A stretch of 64,000 nucleotides of DNA from Symbiodinium kawagutii (GCA_009767595.1 VSDK01012283.1:278589-342588), one strand, 5' to 3'. Counted from the first letter of the stretch, positions 1 to 11,965 are shown. The notes: generated by a model not told the origin, from the letters alone. Numbers and translations are program-made.

Positions 1-199
1 TATTATATATGCGAACATATAAATAACATGACAGAGACATTTGACATATAATTTGAAATATTCATATGTAAACATATAGAGATTTATTTTTTCCATTCCA
101 GGGCTCATGAGATAGAACCCCGTGCCACATGCATGTCCTAATCCGGATCACTTTTGGTAGTCTGGCAAAAAAAGTTGATCATATATGGTCCCGTGTTCC

Positions 200-363
200 G
201 TCGCATTCGTACGCTATTTACAGCCTTTTGGAGCCTCACCGTCGCATTCGTACGCTATTTACAGCCTTTTGGAGCCTGACCGTCGCATTCGTACGCTATT
301 TACAGCCTTTTGGAGCCTCACCGTCGCCTTACTCTCGCACTTGTACGCTATTTACAGCATTTC
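200..363. repeat. 41-bp tandem repeat, about 4 units
   Basis: Three near-identical 41-bp units begin at 200, 241 and 282 (each starts GTCGCATTCGTACGC and contains CAGCCTTTTGGAGCC). A fourth, degenerate unit starts at 323. The open frames across it are repeat artefacts. Confidence 0.9.
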
Positions 364-515
364 GAACTTTTACGTACTATGTACACACCCCCATACAGTA
401 CCTATTTACTGCCACATACTACTTACATACTACATATATAATGCCTACAAATTCCTTTATATACTAATTATCCATTATTGAAACACTTATCTACATATTA
501 TTTATATTATATATT

Positions 516-805
516 ACCATATACTACCTATATACTATCTATTGATTGTTTTTGTATTATAAAAGAACTACTTGTATACTACTAATGTGCTGACTATATA
601 CTAGATATCTACCTACGTACTACCTATATACTATTTTTTATTATTAGACACTTATCTACATACTACTATACTCTATACCACCATATACTACCTATATACT
701 ATCTATTGATTGTTTCTTACTATCGAAACACTACTTGTATATTACTTATGTGCTGTCTATACATTAGATATCTACCTACGTACTACTTATATACTATTTA
801 ATATG
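516..805. repeat. AT-rich direct duplication, period about 164 bp
   Basis: The block starting ACCATATACTACCTATATAC at 516 recurs at 680, and the next 120 or so bases follow in the same order with scattered differences. The sequence is a TA-rich mix of CTAC, TATA and TACT words with no coding signal. Confidence 0.75.
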
Positions 806-830
806 CTACTTATACACTGCTCGTATACTA

Positions 831-985
831 CCCCCTACCCCCACCCCCCCCACCCCAAACCCCCCCACCGCACCACACCAAACCACACCACAGGGGGGGG
901 AGGGGGGGACCATGACCACCCCCCCCCCACCCCCACCGCAGGGGGGGAGGGGGGGACCATGACCATGACCAGGGGGCGGGGGGGG
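831..985. repeat. Poly-C / poly-G low-complexity tract
   Basis: A C-rich strand segment switches to G-rich runs (GGGGGGGAGGGGGGGACC twice), so the tract can pair with itself and the G runs could form quadruplexes. Frames across it are compositional artefacts. Confidence 0.8.
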
Positions 986-1192
986 TGCAACGCTGTACCA
1001 TATATAGAAAAATGTATATAAACATTGAACATGTGATTAGACATTTACACATGTGTAAAAAGGATATATCTAAATTGCAAGAAAAACCATATATAATCCA
1101 CAACCATGCTCCAGGGATGGTCCATGGTTGAGGGATGGTTGTTAATATGCCACCACTACTCCAAGCCGATTTTAAGACAGCCAACCAGTCTG

Positions 1193-1342
1193 AATTCTCG
1201 CCATGGCTGAATTTCAGATATCTCGCCATGACAACATTTCAGATATCTCGCCATGGCTAAGTTTCAGATATCTCGCCATGGCTAAGATTCAGATATCTCG
1301 CCATGGCTTAGATTCAGATATCTCGCCATGGCGAGACACCCA
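1193..1342. repeat. 25-bp tandem units in the left arm
   Basis: Five or six units of AGATATCTCGCCATGG plus a variable 9-bp tail follow each other and run into the N gap. The same units reappear directly at 2152-2260 and inverted at 2262-2370. Confidence 0.85.
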
Positions 1343-1674
1343 NNNNNNNNNNNNNNNNNNNNNNNNNNNNNNNNNNNNNNNNNNNNNNNNNNNNNNNNNN
1401 NNNNNNNNNNNNNNNNNNNNNNNNNNNNNNNNNNNNNNNNNNNNNNNNNNNNNNNNNNNNNNNNNNNNNNNNNNNNNNNNNNNNNNNNNNNNNNNNNNNN
1501 NNNNNNNNNNNNNNNNNNNNNNNNNNNNNNNNNNNNNNNNNNNNNNNNNNNNNNNNNNNNNNNNNNNNNNNNNNNNNNNNNNNNNNNNNNNNNNNNNNNN
1601 NNNNNNNNNNNNNNNNNNNNNNNNNNNNNNNNNNNNNNNNNNNNNNNNNNNNNNNNNNNNNNNNNNNNNNNNNN
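1343..1674. other. Assembly gap (332 N)
   Basis: Run of N inside the fold-back element. Frames reported across it carry no information. Confidence 1.
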
Positions 1675-1720
1675 TGCTCAACTTGTTTGACTTCAAGGGG
1701 TATGCCTTGAAGAATTGCCT

Positions 1721-2126
1721 ATGGCTAGCACCTCTGAGAAGTGCTAGCCATCAGGAAGTTTTTGTTTTTTTGTTACCAAGGCTAGGTTTTCAACTTCCGA
1801 CGCTCCCATTGAATCTTCCCTCAGGGTAGCTAGACTTAGACAAGTTTCCCAGGTGTACCTCACCAATTCTCCAAGGCAAATCCCTGAAATCACAGAAGTT
1901 GAGGAAGCTAGCCATGTGGTTTTCCAAGCCTTGTTCATCTAAAGGCTTGATGGCTAGCACCTCTGAGAGGTGCTAGCCATTGACCTCCAGTCAAAGAAGT
2001 TGAGTAAACTAGCCATATGGTGTTCCAAGTCTTCTTCATCTAAACCATTGACCTCTCCAGACCAAATCTCAGATTGCTAGCCATGAGCCCTGTTCTATGG
2101 CTAGCACCTCTCAGAGGTGCTAGCCA
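1721..2126. repeat. Three copies of a 30-bp hairpin
   Basis: ATGGCTAGCACCTCT pairs with AGGTGCTAGCCAT around a short loop at 1721-1751, 1950-1980 and 2097-2126. The spacers between hairpins are themselves diverged copies of one another (TCTAAA, GTTCATCT and TAGCCAT words in the same order). Confidence 0.85.
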
Positions 2127-2521
2127 TTGACATTTGATCTGGTATGACAAAAATCTCGCCATGGCTAAGTTTCAGATATCTCACCATGGCTAAGATTCAG
2201 ATATCTCGCCATGGCTTAGATTCAGATACCTCGCCATGGCGAGACATCCAAAATCTCGCCATGGAGAGATATCCAGAATGTCGCCATGGCGAGATATCTG
2301 AAACTTAGCCATGGCGAGATATCTGAAATGTTGTCATGGCGAGATATCTGAAATTCAGCCATGGCGAGAATTCAGACTGGTTGGCTGTCTTAAAATCGGC
2401 TTGGAGTAGTGGTGGCATATTAACAACCATCCCTCAACCATGGACCATCCCTGGAGCATGGTTGTGGATTATATGTATGCTGATTTGAATGTAGAGAAAT
2501 GACATGTTTTTGATAAACGTA

Positions 2522-2580
2522 TATTGCGGCTGTAGCGCGCTGGTAGGATGTAGGGGGACCTGGGCGGCTGTAGCGCGCAA
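2522..2580. repeat. GC-rich GTAGGATGTAGGGG repeat, copy 1
   Basis: The unit GGTAGGATGTAGGGG followed by CCTGGGCGGCTGTAGCGC occurs here once, between two GGCTGTAGCGCGC words. It recurs as a tandem array at 3325-3446. Its role is unknown. Confidence 0.8.
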
Positions 2581-2586
2581 TTCGAG

Positions 2587-2703
2587 AGGTTGGCGGAGGA
2601 GTCGGCGGTTGCACTCTCCAGCACGACCAGGGCGATCCGCTACACACCCCACGTAGCGTGTGCCCTCGGGGCGACCGCGACGCAGATCCTCCGAGCCTAC
2701 CGT
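2587..2703 (+). CDS. Possible exon, unknown protein
   Basis: An open frame reads RLAEESAVALSSTTRAIRY, continues through a hydrophobic Ala-rich stretch, and ends ILRAYR at a consensus donor GTGAGT (2704-2709). The block is more GC-rich than its surroundings, which suits a dinoflagellate exon. I recognise no domain. It may belong with the coding block at 3800-4237 as one decayed gene. The start is an AG acceptor guess. Confidence 0.35.
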
Positions 2704-2874
2704 GTGAGTTTTGACATCCTTGAGTGTAATAGAGTGTTCTCCAGGGGGCCGCTAGTGCAGCCGGATGAGGCATGGAACCAATTGTCCAACTTCTTGGCAC
2801 CAAAGGTCTTGGACGTCCTTTTCTGGGGCGAAGCCGCCACTATGTGGCACTGCTTCCGGCGTGACTCCGTGGAT

Positions 2875-2981
2875 CGGGGCATGCCAGCTGGCACCCTTTG
2901 TGCGTGGTTCAATCATGTATGTACGGCCTTTGGTTAGAAGGGTTTGGTTGAATAGGGCCACCCCCCCGTACCAGAGCATGT
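2875..2981. repeat. About 106-bp dispersed repeat, copy 1
   Basis: The segment starting CGGGGCATGCCAGCTGGCAC and ending GTACCAGAGCATG is repeated with about 15 differences at 3447-3553. Both copies contain AGAAGGGTTTGGTTGAATAG. The block has been duplicated locally within 600 bp. Confidence 0.85.
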
Positions 2982-3324
2982 CTTCGTTTCAATTGTTTGC
3001 GGGGGTCTGGACAGATGATTTTATGCAGGCTTGCAACCAACAGGTCCAATCGATGTTGAAACCATCATGGGTTTTGGTCAGGGCTTTGCTTAGCGCAACT
3101 GTTTGTCTCAACAAAATGGTTCATGTTGAAGCCTGGGGCCCATCAAAATTGCGAAGGCATCCTAATGGGGCCCGCCCCTCAAGGACTAGATTAGTTTGAT
3201 ATCATGCTGTTGCCTACACTCCTGGTGGTTGGGGCAGTACTTAGTGTGAATGTTTGGGTCAAACCACCAGCCAACCATTCTTTAGAATGCATCGCTGCCG
3301 CTTTGTCGCTGCCTCCGAATTCCC

Positions 3325-3553
3325 GGCCGGTAGGATGTAGGGGGCCATGGGCGGCTGTAGCACGCCGGTAGGATGTAGGGGAACCTGGGCGGCTGTAGCG
3401 CGGCGGTAGGATGTAGGGGTGATGTGGGCGGCTGTACTGCGCAATCGGGGCATACCACCTGGCACCCTTTTTGCGTGGTTCAATCGTGTATTTTTGGGCT
3501 TTGGGTAGAAGGGTTTGGTTGAATAGGGCCACCCCCCGTGTACCAGAGCATGC
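3325..3553. repeat. GTAGGATGTAGGGG array plus copy 2 of the 106-bp repeat
   Basis: Three tandem units of about 38 bp (CGGTAGGATGTAGGGG with a GGGCGGCTGTAGC tail) at 3325-3446 lead directly into the second copy of the 106-bp block. In both places the two modules are linked in the same order, so they may have been duplicated as one composite. Confidence 0.85.
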
Positions 3554-3799
3554 CGCAACCTTGAAGACCGCGTGCCAGGAGGCTCGCTCTCGACCTGTGT
3601 CTCCTTGTTCACGAATGCATGGCGATCATATACGTCACCTCTCCACAAAGACTTGGTGCTGAAGAATTGGACACCGTTGGCAGGCATGATGCGCAATTTT
3701 CCCATTCTTGTACCGGGTGTGAGCTTCCGATAGCCAATGTGACCAATGTTGAGTCGAATTGGAGCATGATCATCGGCCTCTGCGCACTCTGACTCTCAG

Positions 3800-4237
3800 T
3801 TGAAGAGCTCTGGCTCTGGCAGCAAGGGCGGCAAGGGCAAGGGCGGTCCAGGCAAAGCTCATGCTCAACGACGAGCCGACCGCGCCGTTGCCAAGGAGTT
3901 GTTTCAGGAACGGTTTGACCACGTGCCATCAAGCGTAAGCGACTGCCACAGCGCCGAGATGAAACGGTTGTGGTGGGAACGCTGCGCTTCGTTGAACACG
4001 AGGCGAGAAAGCTATGTCGATGGTGGCGCCCCTACATAGCCGGTGGAGTCTGTGGAGGAAGGGACCAAGGACATCTTTGAGCGTGAGCTCTTCGACTTCT
4101 TCGACCTGAATCACGAAGGACCGATGTCGGACCCTTCAGAGTCGTTCAGCGCCTATGCCTACGATTCTGGCAGCGAGGTGGCAAGCGAGGACTCCATATT
4201 TGGCCAGAGGGTCTACATGGGCCCTGGCCCTAATTGA
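3800..4237 (+). pseudogene. Coding block with an in-frame TAG, unknown protein
   Basis: After a plausible acceptor (ACTCTCAG) the frame reads KSSGSGSKGGKGKGGPGKAH, a Gly/Lys-rich start, then a charged helical segment. A TAG follows at 4037-4039. The same frame continues with ESVEEGTKDIFERELFDFFD and an acidic Ser-rich tail to the stop at 4237. Codon use and GC content look coding on both sides of the TAG, so this is either a recently broken gene, a gene with a missed intron, or readthrough. I recognise no family. The surrounding local duplications favour a decayed copy. Confidence 0.4.
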
Positions 4238-4292
4238 AGGAGGGGCTGGGAAATGACTCGCTGACTCACTGACTCACCACTATCCCCCCAAC

Positions 4293-5045
4293 CACAAAAA
4301 CCACATACATACATACATACATACATACATACAAACATACATAGATACATACATAGATATATACATACATACGTACATACATACATTATTACATTGATAC
4401 ATACATACATGCATACATACATACATACATACATACATACATACATACATAGATACATACATACATACATACATACATACATACATACATACATACATAC
4501 ATACATACATACATACATACATACATACATACATACATTGATACATACATAGATACCTACATACTTACATACATACATACGTACATACATACATTGATAC
4601 ATACATACATACATTGATGCATACATACATACGTACATACATACATACATTGATACATACATACATACGTACATGCATGCTTACATACATACATACATAC
4701 ATACGTACATACATACATACATACAATGATACATACATAGATACATACATACCTACATACATACATACGTACATACATACATTGATACATACATACATAC
4801 ATTGATGCATACATACATAGATGCATAGATACATACATACATACATGCATACATACAAACAAACATACATACATACATACAAACATACATACCTACATAC
4901 CTACCTACATACATACATACCTACCTACCTACATACATACATACATACATACGTTAGATACATACATTACATACATACGCGCTCACATACTCACATACAC
5001 ACATCGTCACATACGAGTCACATACGGCATATCGTCACATAAGCC
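4293..5045. repeat. CATA tetranucleotide microsatellite, about 750 bp
   Basis: Long runs of CATACATA are interrupted by GATA, TTGA and CGTA variants and end in ACATACTCACATAC words. All frames within it (poly Met-Tyr-Val-Cys or Ile-His-Thr) are artefacts. Confidence 0.97.
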
Positions 5046-6240
5046 ACATACACAGAGACTCAGACGATAAGCGTTACATCATGCAATTCCCAGCCCCCCT
5101 GCGCTGAGCAGATAGTAGTTAGAGCATCGATCTCAGATCTCCTTCCGCACATGTTGTCATGTGGACCAATGGTGGTAGTGGTAGCCTGATACCTAACATA
5201 GCCTCACATCATAACATCTCACAAAATGCAATCAAACTCACTATGGAGTTCCATATAGCCATCTAGTAGCTTCACTATAGAACACTATTTCACAATGTGT
5301 TTTGATTGGAATGGAAGGATTGATCGCTGTGATCACGGAATCCGGAAGCATCGAAGACTTCGATGACCCACAGAAAAAAAGGACAGCGGCAACTCAGTCT
5401 CCCTCAGGGTATCAAAGATGAATCAGGATTCAATAGGCATAGATACAAAATTGCTATGATTCAATGACGATCCCAGCAACTGACTAAAGGACTTCAGACA
5501 AAAGTCAGTCAGTTGATCGTTGGTGTGGTTAAATCGCTGGCTACTGGCGATGGTTGAAAGTGACAGGAACTATAAAATAATGGCTAAACAAGCATGGTTC
5601 ATTAGGTGTGTCATTCATGGGTGGTATGGTGGTAAATGGGTTAGTTATAGTCAATAATACCTGGTTCAACATGGTTGTTGAATCTGTTGAATAGGTTGGT
5701 CAGGAGGCAGCCACCCAGGGCAACCCAGGTCACACTGGTCATTCCGCTCGGTTGTTGAGGGGCTAGCAACATCTCATGGGCTAATCAACTAATCAGCTAT
5801 CTATCAGTCAAAAAAAGTATCAGCGTGTGGGGTTTACCAATGATCCAATCACCAATTACCCTGATGATGATTTGCTTAGTGTAACAATTCACCTTTACCA
5901 TCATTATTGACCAAGCAAACCAAGCCAGTATAGCTTACCATTGCAAACCATAAGTAGAAGCAAGTATCATTATTTATACATGATTTCATTGATCTGTTGA
6001 CAGTTCGATTCTAATAATCATAATACTTGCTATTGGTTTGATATTGTTGAAGTGATGAAATAATTATTAATTATTGTGAAGTTGGTGAAGTGTTATGTTT
6101 CATTGGTAAAATAAATACCACATGAAGTAGATGATATGATAAAGGTGACCCAGTGAACCACTGCTTATATCATTATCGCAATGATTCCACATGTTTGTTT
6201 TGTTGGTTTAACTTGTTCGTACATATTTGTACACATGACC
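5046..6240. other. AT-rich stretch without a recognisable gene
   Basis: No frame longer than background and no repeat family apart from scattered AACCAT and GATGAT words. Composition is typical of intergenic or intronic DNA here. Confidence 0.6.
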
Positions 6241-6365
6241 CAAGACCACATGCCAGAAGAAGCGGACATGCCAGGAGAAGCCGGCATGCCAGGAAAAGCT
6301 AACATGCCAGGAGAAATTGACATGCCAGGAGAAGCTGACATGCCAGGGGAAGCTGGCATGCTAGG
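6241..6365. repeat. 18-bp tandem repeat (GACATGCCAGGAGAAGCT)
   Basis: About seven 18-bp units. Because 18 is a multiple of three, both strands stay open: MPGEAD-like repeats on + and SPGMSA-like on -. A + frame runs from 6181 to 6513, but with no splice or homology support I treat this as a minisatellite that may or may not be translated. Confidence 0.85.
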
Positions 6366-6529
6366 TAAAAATCACAGGTTCACCGATAGCGTCATCAGCC
6401 AGAATGAAAGTCAGGTTCAAATCTTTTGTTTGGAGTATGAGAACGGCTGCGTCAGAGGGAACGCGTGTGTTTCTAAGCGTCTATCATCAATAAATAGAAT
6501 GATGTACAAGTAGGACATTGCGGATAGTG

Positions 6530-9120
6530 GAGTGATTCGTGATAGTTTCGCAACCGAGCCTGGCTAGGCTCACTTCCAGCTGCTGCAGGCGAGGGATTGT
6601 GCGGGGTACAAATCTTACAGCGATCAATGTCGACAACTTTTTTCCTACTGCGGAGGCTGCGCGGGGATATTTCGACAATGCATATGCAGTGAGAAATAAA
6701 TCACAGCGGTTGGTTTGCCAGAGGTTCGCTGTTAAGGTAGAGAAATTCAAAGGTGGACAAGTTTGTTCCAATGCAAACCGCTTGGATTTCTATTCGTTGA
6801 ATGTTTGGCATGGGCACGTGCTTCTCTTGTAAAGGTACCCGCATGCAGGCAATACTTCTCAGCTTTAATCTTGTTTGCGGAGCGTCTGCCAGGGATACCT
6901 GTGTTTGGTTGGGGCCCCCACCCCCCTTCATTCCGAGTGCCAACTACAATTGCTTTTTCAAATTGCCAATTTTTGGTTGCCGAGGCCAGTCATTGGCTGC
7001 GAACTCAGGGTCGCCCGCTATCAGGGCAACAATTCGATTGTTGGCTGCCTTCACCATCCTGCTGCTGGTTGTGTTCTCCATGCCATTCGGGGCTGAGGTG
7101 GCATGGCCGCATTTGGGCACTCCAGCATGTTGTGGCTTCAATCAACTTGTGACTGATGCTCCTGTTCGGCCATTTTCTGCGCTTGTCTTTCGCAGGCCAT
7201 CGCTGGAGCTCACTCCTTTGGTCCGGGCCAGCACTTGCCCACACTGTGGGGTACGTCGGCAGGCCTGGCTGGTAGTTGGCGAGCCTCTATCTGTGCCTCG
7301 CTTGTCCGCTTGTCCTTCTATCTTTCTTCTTGCGTTGTTTCGCCTGTTCGTTGCGTGGAGGCCATCATTGGCTACCAGGAGGGCGAGGGCGGCCTCTTCA
7401 TCTTGGAGGCCCGTGTGAAACATGGAGCGTATGAAGCAGCAGTGGAAAATAGTTGTTTTGCCCCAGGAACCGCTTGCAAACCGGTTCGTCGGTGATCATG
7501 CGGGCATGGCTGAGGCGCCGGTGATGCAGCAAATTGTCTCAAACCTGAAATGCTTTCGCTGATTTTGCGTTTCGCGACCGCGGCAGGACCACACAAACCA
7601 TGCTGAAGGGGCGCAGGCGGGAACCTCAGAGAGGCGAGGTTGATTGACGCTTGTGTGCCCCCCTGTCTTGACGCTCTGGCCCAGGAACCTAACGTACCTG
7701 CGTGCTCGTGGGTGGCAAGCTTACAATGCCATGAAACTCATGGCTGGGGTGTTGCGTGTACAACCGGCTGTCCAATTAGTGAAACCTCCACATTTGTTGT
7801 CTATTCCCCCGGGAAACTACCGCCAGTGTTTGGTAAGGAGCCAGTGGATCCCCAGTGAAAAGACCGCGCCCGTCAGTCGCGCCACATCTGCCTAGCCCTT
7901 GGTGCAGAGCGCTCTCAAAGGATTGCCTGTGTATAAACTTGCTGCTTCAGGCTGGCGCAGTGACACGGCAGCCTCGTTTCACCCGTGCAACCAGAAGGCC
8001 GGCCAAAGGAAAAAAACTGTCGCGGTATTGTTGGCGGCTGGCTTGCTACCATGCATTTTTCATTGACAATGGCATAGCCATTTGCCGACGGCAAATCATG
8101 CTACCAGACTAGTCTCATGCCCGCGTTGAAGTTCAGAGAATGAAAACTTCGGAGGGGTTCTGATTTATGCATGTTGTCGCTGCCCTTAAGCCTCTGGCTG
8201 AGCCAACTTGTCTACAAAACCATGCCACGCGCACACGCAGAACACGCATACACGCACACACACACACACGTTCATTTTCACATCGCGTTGCATTTTGAAC
8301 ATTGCTTTGCACACTTTTGCTTAGATAGATGAAATCAATGAAGTTGTTCAATCATTATTTCGGGTGCTTGGGCGGGCATAGCTGAGTGAAGTTCATGCAG
8401 TTGTTGACCCTGTCTACTTCATTCCAATTTTTCAGGCTACCAGCTTGACGGTTTTTCAATTTGCTCAATTTGCCTGGATTATCCCTTCTTTTTGCCAGGC
8501 CGGATGACGGGCTACTGCCGCTTTGAAAACGTACCGTCGAACATGCGAAGTCCAGGCGGCGTCGCTTTGTGGCTCGGGCCTCGACATTCTGCGAAAATCT
8601 TCGACTTCAATAAACTGCTATTCCTTTGCCAATTCGGTCTCGGTTTTAGGGGTGGCAAGCGAAAGTGATCCGAGAGGACCGGCCCCTTGCCCACCTCAAT
8701 CCCTTTTGAGCTCCGCCCTCATCTCAGGATGAACCCTTGTTGGTTGCGATGTTGCGTTTGCCTGTGATTTTTCTGCTGTGGTATGACCGCATCATCTTTG
8801 ATCCAAAGGGCTTTTCCTTGCAGGCAAGGAGCCTCAGCGGGTTTGTTGATCTTGTTGTTCAGCAAGCAATTGCCCAAGCGGCTGCTTCTCTTGAGGTGAG
8901 AAGCTGGAAGCAACCGTGGGGATCACCGACTTCCACAACGGCAAGCGCCGTCGGGGTAGTCCACCGCCCGCGATACGCTCGGGATTGAAACCTCTTTCTC
9001 GCATGCCTTTTGCGTTGGCCCCCCGAGGCATTCCTATATCCGCTGCCGGTCGGCGATGCGAGCCCGGGTTGCTGAGCTGGTCTGGCAGTCGCTAGATTAT
9101 TAGTGGATGAAAAGGGTGTG
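6530..9120. other. GC-richer block with no resolvable gene
   Basis: This 2.6 kb is less AT-rich than its flanks and has several overlapping frames on both strands (for example 6801-7418 on + and 7142-7423 on -). I could not choose a strand or recognise a domain. It may be an eroded gene or retroelement. A short CA repeat lies at about 8246-8270. Confidence 0.4.
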
Positions 9121-9369
9121 AAATATAATTGCATTACCTGGTTGTGTATTGAAAATGAACTATACATATGCTTTTTTGCTCTCAATACATCCATCTAGCT
9201 ACTAGCTTTCGTAGTGTGCGGCTATGTCCAGGACGTTTGACGTTCGATTTTATGATCAGCTGCAATCTCATTTCACATCATCACATCGTCGCATCATAAA
9301 TCGTTTACCGTGCATTGTATGGGAACTTGTATCCATTGAAAAAATGTCAAGACTTGATTCAGGCTATTC

Positions 9370-9648
9370 TCAGAATTCTTGATGGCGCCAGTGACTAGTG
9401 CACGCTGCGCAAGCCAATAGCTCGGTGTTGGGCTGGAGTTTCTTGGTGAAAAACGCTCCCTGTTGTCCTATCTCACTGAGGCCGGAATTGGGCGCCTGAT
9501 CCAAGATTGTGGGTGTGACGCCCAGAAATTTTCGGTCGTTCCCAATACGGCTCACTTTGCTTGTAAGTTCATGTAAATGAACATTCACATTCTTGGTGAT
9601 AGCGCTGCGGTTTTTGTCGTCCAAAATATGGCGGATGATGCTGCACAT
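9370..9648 (-). CDS. Possible exon or small gene, unknown
   Basis: The minus-strand frame runs from a Met codon (MCSIIRHILDDKNRS) through KVSRIGNDRKFLGVTPTILD to a stop at 9370, 92 residues with mixed, protein-like composition. No domain is recognised. It sits alone between AT-rich flanks, so a full gene structure cannot be shown. Confidence 0.35.
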   Translation of the reverse strand: MCSIIRHILDDKNRSAITKNVNVHLHELTSKVSRIGNDRKFLGVTPTILDQAPNSGLSEIGQQGAFFTKKLQPNTELLACAACTSHWRHQEF

Positions 9649-9940
9649 AAATGCAAAGTGTTTGCGCCATTTTAATTGAGATATCGGTCATCCTCCATGG
9701 GCTTTCGTGCCCAGAAAACACCCGATGTGGTTGGTGGCATGATGTTGCCAGGCTATCGTATTTGTTCATTTGTGTATGAAATGGAAAATTAATGAAAATT
9801 AGAGATTTACATATGTATACACATATGTATGTATAATTGAAATAGATCACACCCACATATGTACATAAAACGCGCCCGACATCTTCACATTGCTCATGGT
9901 CGTTGCTAGGCATCATGTCTCACATATCGAATTTGTCCAG

Positions 9941-10154
9941 GGTTTCTTAAAATAAGAGACCTCCAAATCATCCAGCGTGTTTGTTCTTGACTGTAGTAAA
10001 CCAACCATTGCAACAATAAACCAACAATTTTCGGCACTAAACCAACCATAATTTTGGGTGTTTCTCAAAACAGGGGTATCCTAAGTCATCCAATATGAAC
10101 TAACTATAGTAGTAAACGAACCAGTATGGGGTACCCTTATTTTAAGAAACCGCC
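9941..10154. mobile_element. Family A element, two copies overlapping
   Basis: A left end (GGTTTCTTAAAATAAG, then CCAAATCATCC) at 9941 is followed by another left end (GTGTTTCTCAAAACAGGGG) at about 10058 and a right end (CTTATTTTAAGAAACCGCC) at 10136-10154. It appears to be one copy inserted into or fused with another. Confidence 0.7.
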
Positions 10155-10425
10155 AAATCATCCTTTCTCCACCATGTATAGGAAGAAACCAACTAGTGGT
10201 GGTTTATCCGTTATTGTTGGTTGTTGTTCCTTATCAATAACCATTATTGACGACTGTAAACCTATGAAAATAACGGGCTTTCCTACGCCTTGAGAAACCA
10301 GCGTTTGCTTCGTGGGATGATGGGAGGCGAGTATCTCCTTAGTGGCTTCGGCAACTGGCGCTGCCATCTCCTACACGGGTCACCGGGTGGGGACCTTAGC
10401 GCTTTCGTGGTGATGGATGGGATGG

Positions 10426-10540
10426 GCGAAGTCATGGAAACCCATGGAAACCCATGGAAACCCAGGGAAGCCTATGGAAACCCAAACGAACCCATGGAAA
10501 CCCATGGAAGCCTATGAAAACTCATGGGAGCCCATGGTTG
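10426..10540. repeat. 10-bp repeat CCCATGGAAA
   Basis: About ten imperfect units of CCCATGGAAA with GCCTATGGAA variants. It gives artificial GNPWKP-type frames. Confidence 0.85.
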
Positions 10541-11169
10541 ACGTCAGAAAGTCTTGGGACCAGATGGTATACTTGCTCTGCATGAAATTTCTTCTTCACA
10601 GAGAATCCACCAGCGAATGTAGTAGGATCATGCAATGACCAACCGCGATCAAGATGACAGGGAAACCAAAGCGCAAGTAGATCAGAAGACCTTTTTGTTG
10701 GATGGATATTTTTGGGTCTACTGATCTTGATCGGATTTGATCGATTTGATCTTGATTTCTTACCAACAAGGCTGTGGGTCAGGGGACCCTGTAGCCCCTT
10801 TGTTCATATCCCAAAGCCATGACCAAATTGTTCGTCCAACCGTTGGGACGGGTTCACTACTGCACCTCCTTTGGATGGATGGTATTGACTCATGGCCATG
10901 TAGTTGGTATATCCCCCGTACTATTGTTGGTTTTAATCCCCTATTGTCAACCATAAGCCAGCTAGTGAAACATGGTATTGTTTCATTCCCATCCATCAAT
11001 TGATCTGTTAAAGCTATGATTGCGAACAATCCGGGCAAACCACGGCTGTAGTAGTGCATCAACCAACACAGATGTTTGTTGAATACTTCAATGAGGGGAA
11101 TACCACGCCACCTGCAGTGTATCAACCAACACAGATTTGTTGAATATTTGGGTAAGGGGAGTACCAGCC

Positions 11170-11466
11170 CACCCTGGCATAACTATATGTTTCGTGGGTC
11201 AAATGAAAAATGGGAAATACCAGGAGACCGGCTACTATTGAATGATGGGGGTAATCAAATGTCCCACCCCCACAAAACTATCTGTTTCATGAGTAAAAAA
11301 AAATGGGAAATACCAGGAGACCGGCTACTATTGGATTATGCAGGTAATGTCCCACCCCTGCAAAACTATATGTTTCATGAGTAAAATGATAAGGGAAATA
11401 CCAGGAGACCAGCTACTATTCGATGATGAGGGCAATCAAATGTCCGAACCCCGCAAAACAATATGT
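11170..11466. repeat. About 95-bp tandem repeat, 3 units
   Basis: Each unit holds GGGAAATACCAGGAGACC, then GCTACTATT, a G-rich spacer, CAAATGTCC, and AAAACTATATGTTTCATGAG. Copies diverge by several percent plus small indels. A shorter related doublet (ATCAACCAACACAGAT) lies just upstream at about 11057-11135. Confidence 0.8.
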
Positions 11467-11965
11467 TATTGAGGGAGAAGCAAGGAGACGGAGCTCCTAT
11501 ACTTGGAGGTGTTTACAAATCCATAAGTCAATGTGTGCAAGTATATGTGTATTTATGTACAAGTACATGTTAGACGTAGGACGTCGGACGTCGTGCATTC
11601 CAGTCACGGGCAAACCATGGAGTCTTGCCGTATTATTAGATGGATATGAACCACTATTAACCTGCACTAATTGACGATTTGTTGGTAATGACCCAGGGTA
11701 TGGTGGTTATGTCCCTACCTACTAGTTTACCCTAGTCTTTGGTCTTGGTTAAATCCCCATCCCCCCAGCTATTAAGAAACCACCACCCAGCTATATGGGA
11801 TAATTATAAACACTATACATAAACATCAATAAGTATAAGAAACTATTACAGTACCATAAATATAGCAAATATTGGAAACCACCAGATTTCTGCTTGAACT
11901 TCGGATAGGTCTGAATTATAGCAATGCCAAGGCCATGGACCTCTTAGGCATGTCTGAAGGCATGG

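Larger units (their letters stand above)
1091..2474. mobile_element. Fold-back element with long inverted arms
   Basis: The left arm starts at 1091 with ATATAATCCACAACCATGCT. Its reverse complement ends at 2474, and the arms pair for roughly 190 bp or more. The inner part of each arm is built of 25-bp tandem units around AGATATCTCGCCATGGC, itself largely palindromic. The centre holds three copies of a short hairpin and a gap of 332 N. No transposase frame is visible in the sequenced part, so this looks like a non-autonomous fold-back element. An alternative is an inverted duplication formed during assembly around the gap. Confidence 0.7.

Noticed and set aside
1203-1829. Long frames spanning the N gaps (also 19213-19941)
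   Set aside because: Most residues are unknown because of N bases; the frames have no evidence value.
4213-5042. Several 60-150 codon frames of Met-Tyr-Val-Cys or Ile-His-Thr repeats on both strands
   Set aside because: They only reflect the CATA microsatellite. The same applies to the frames at 61416-61952.
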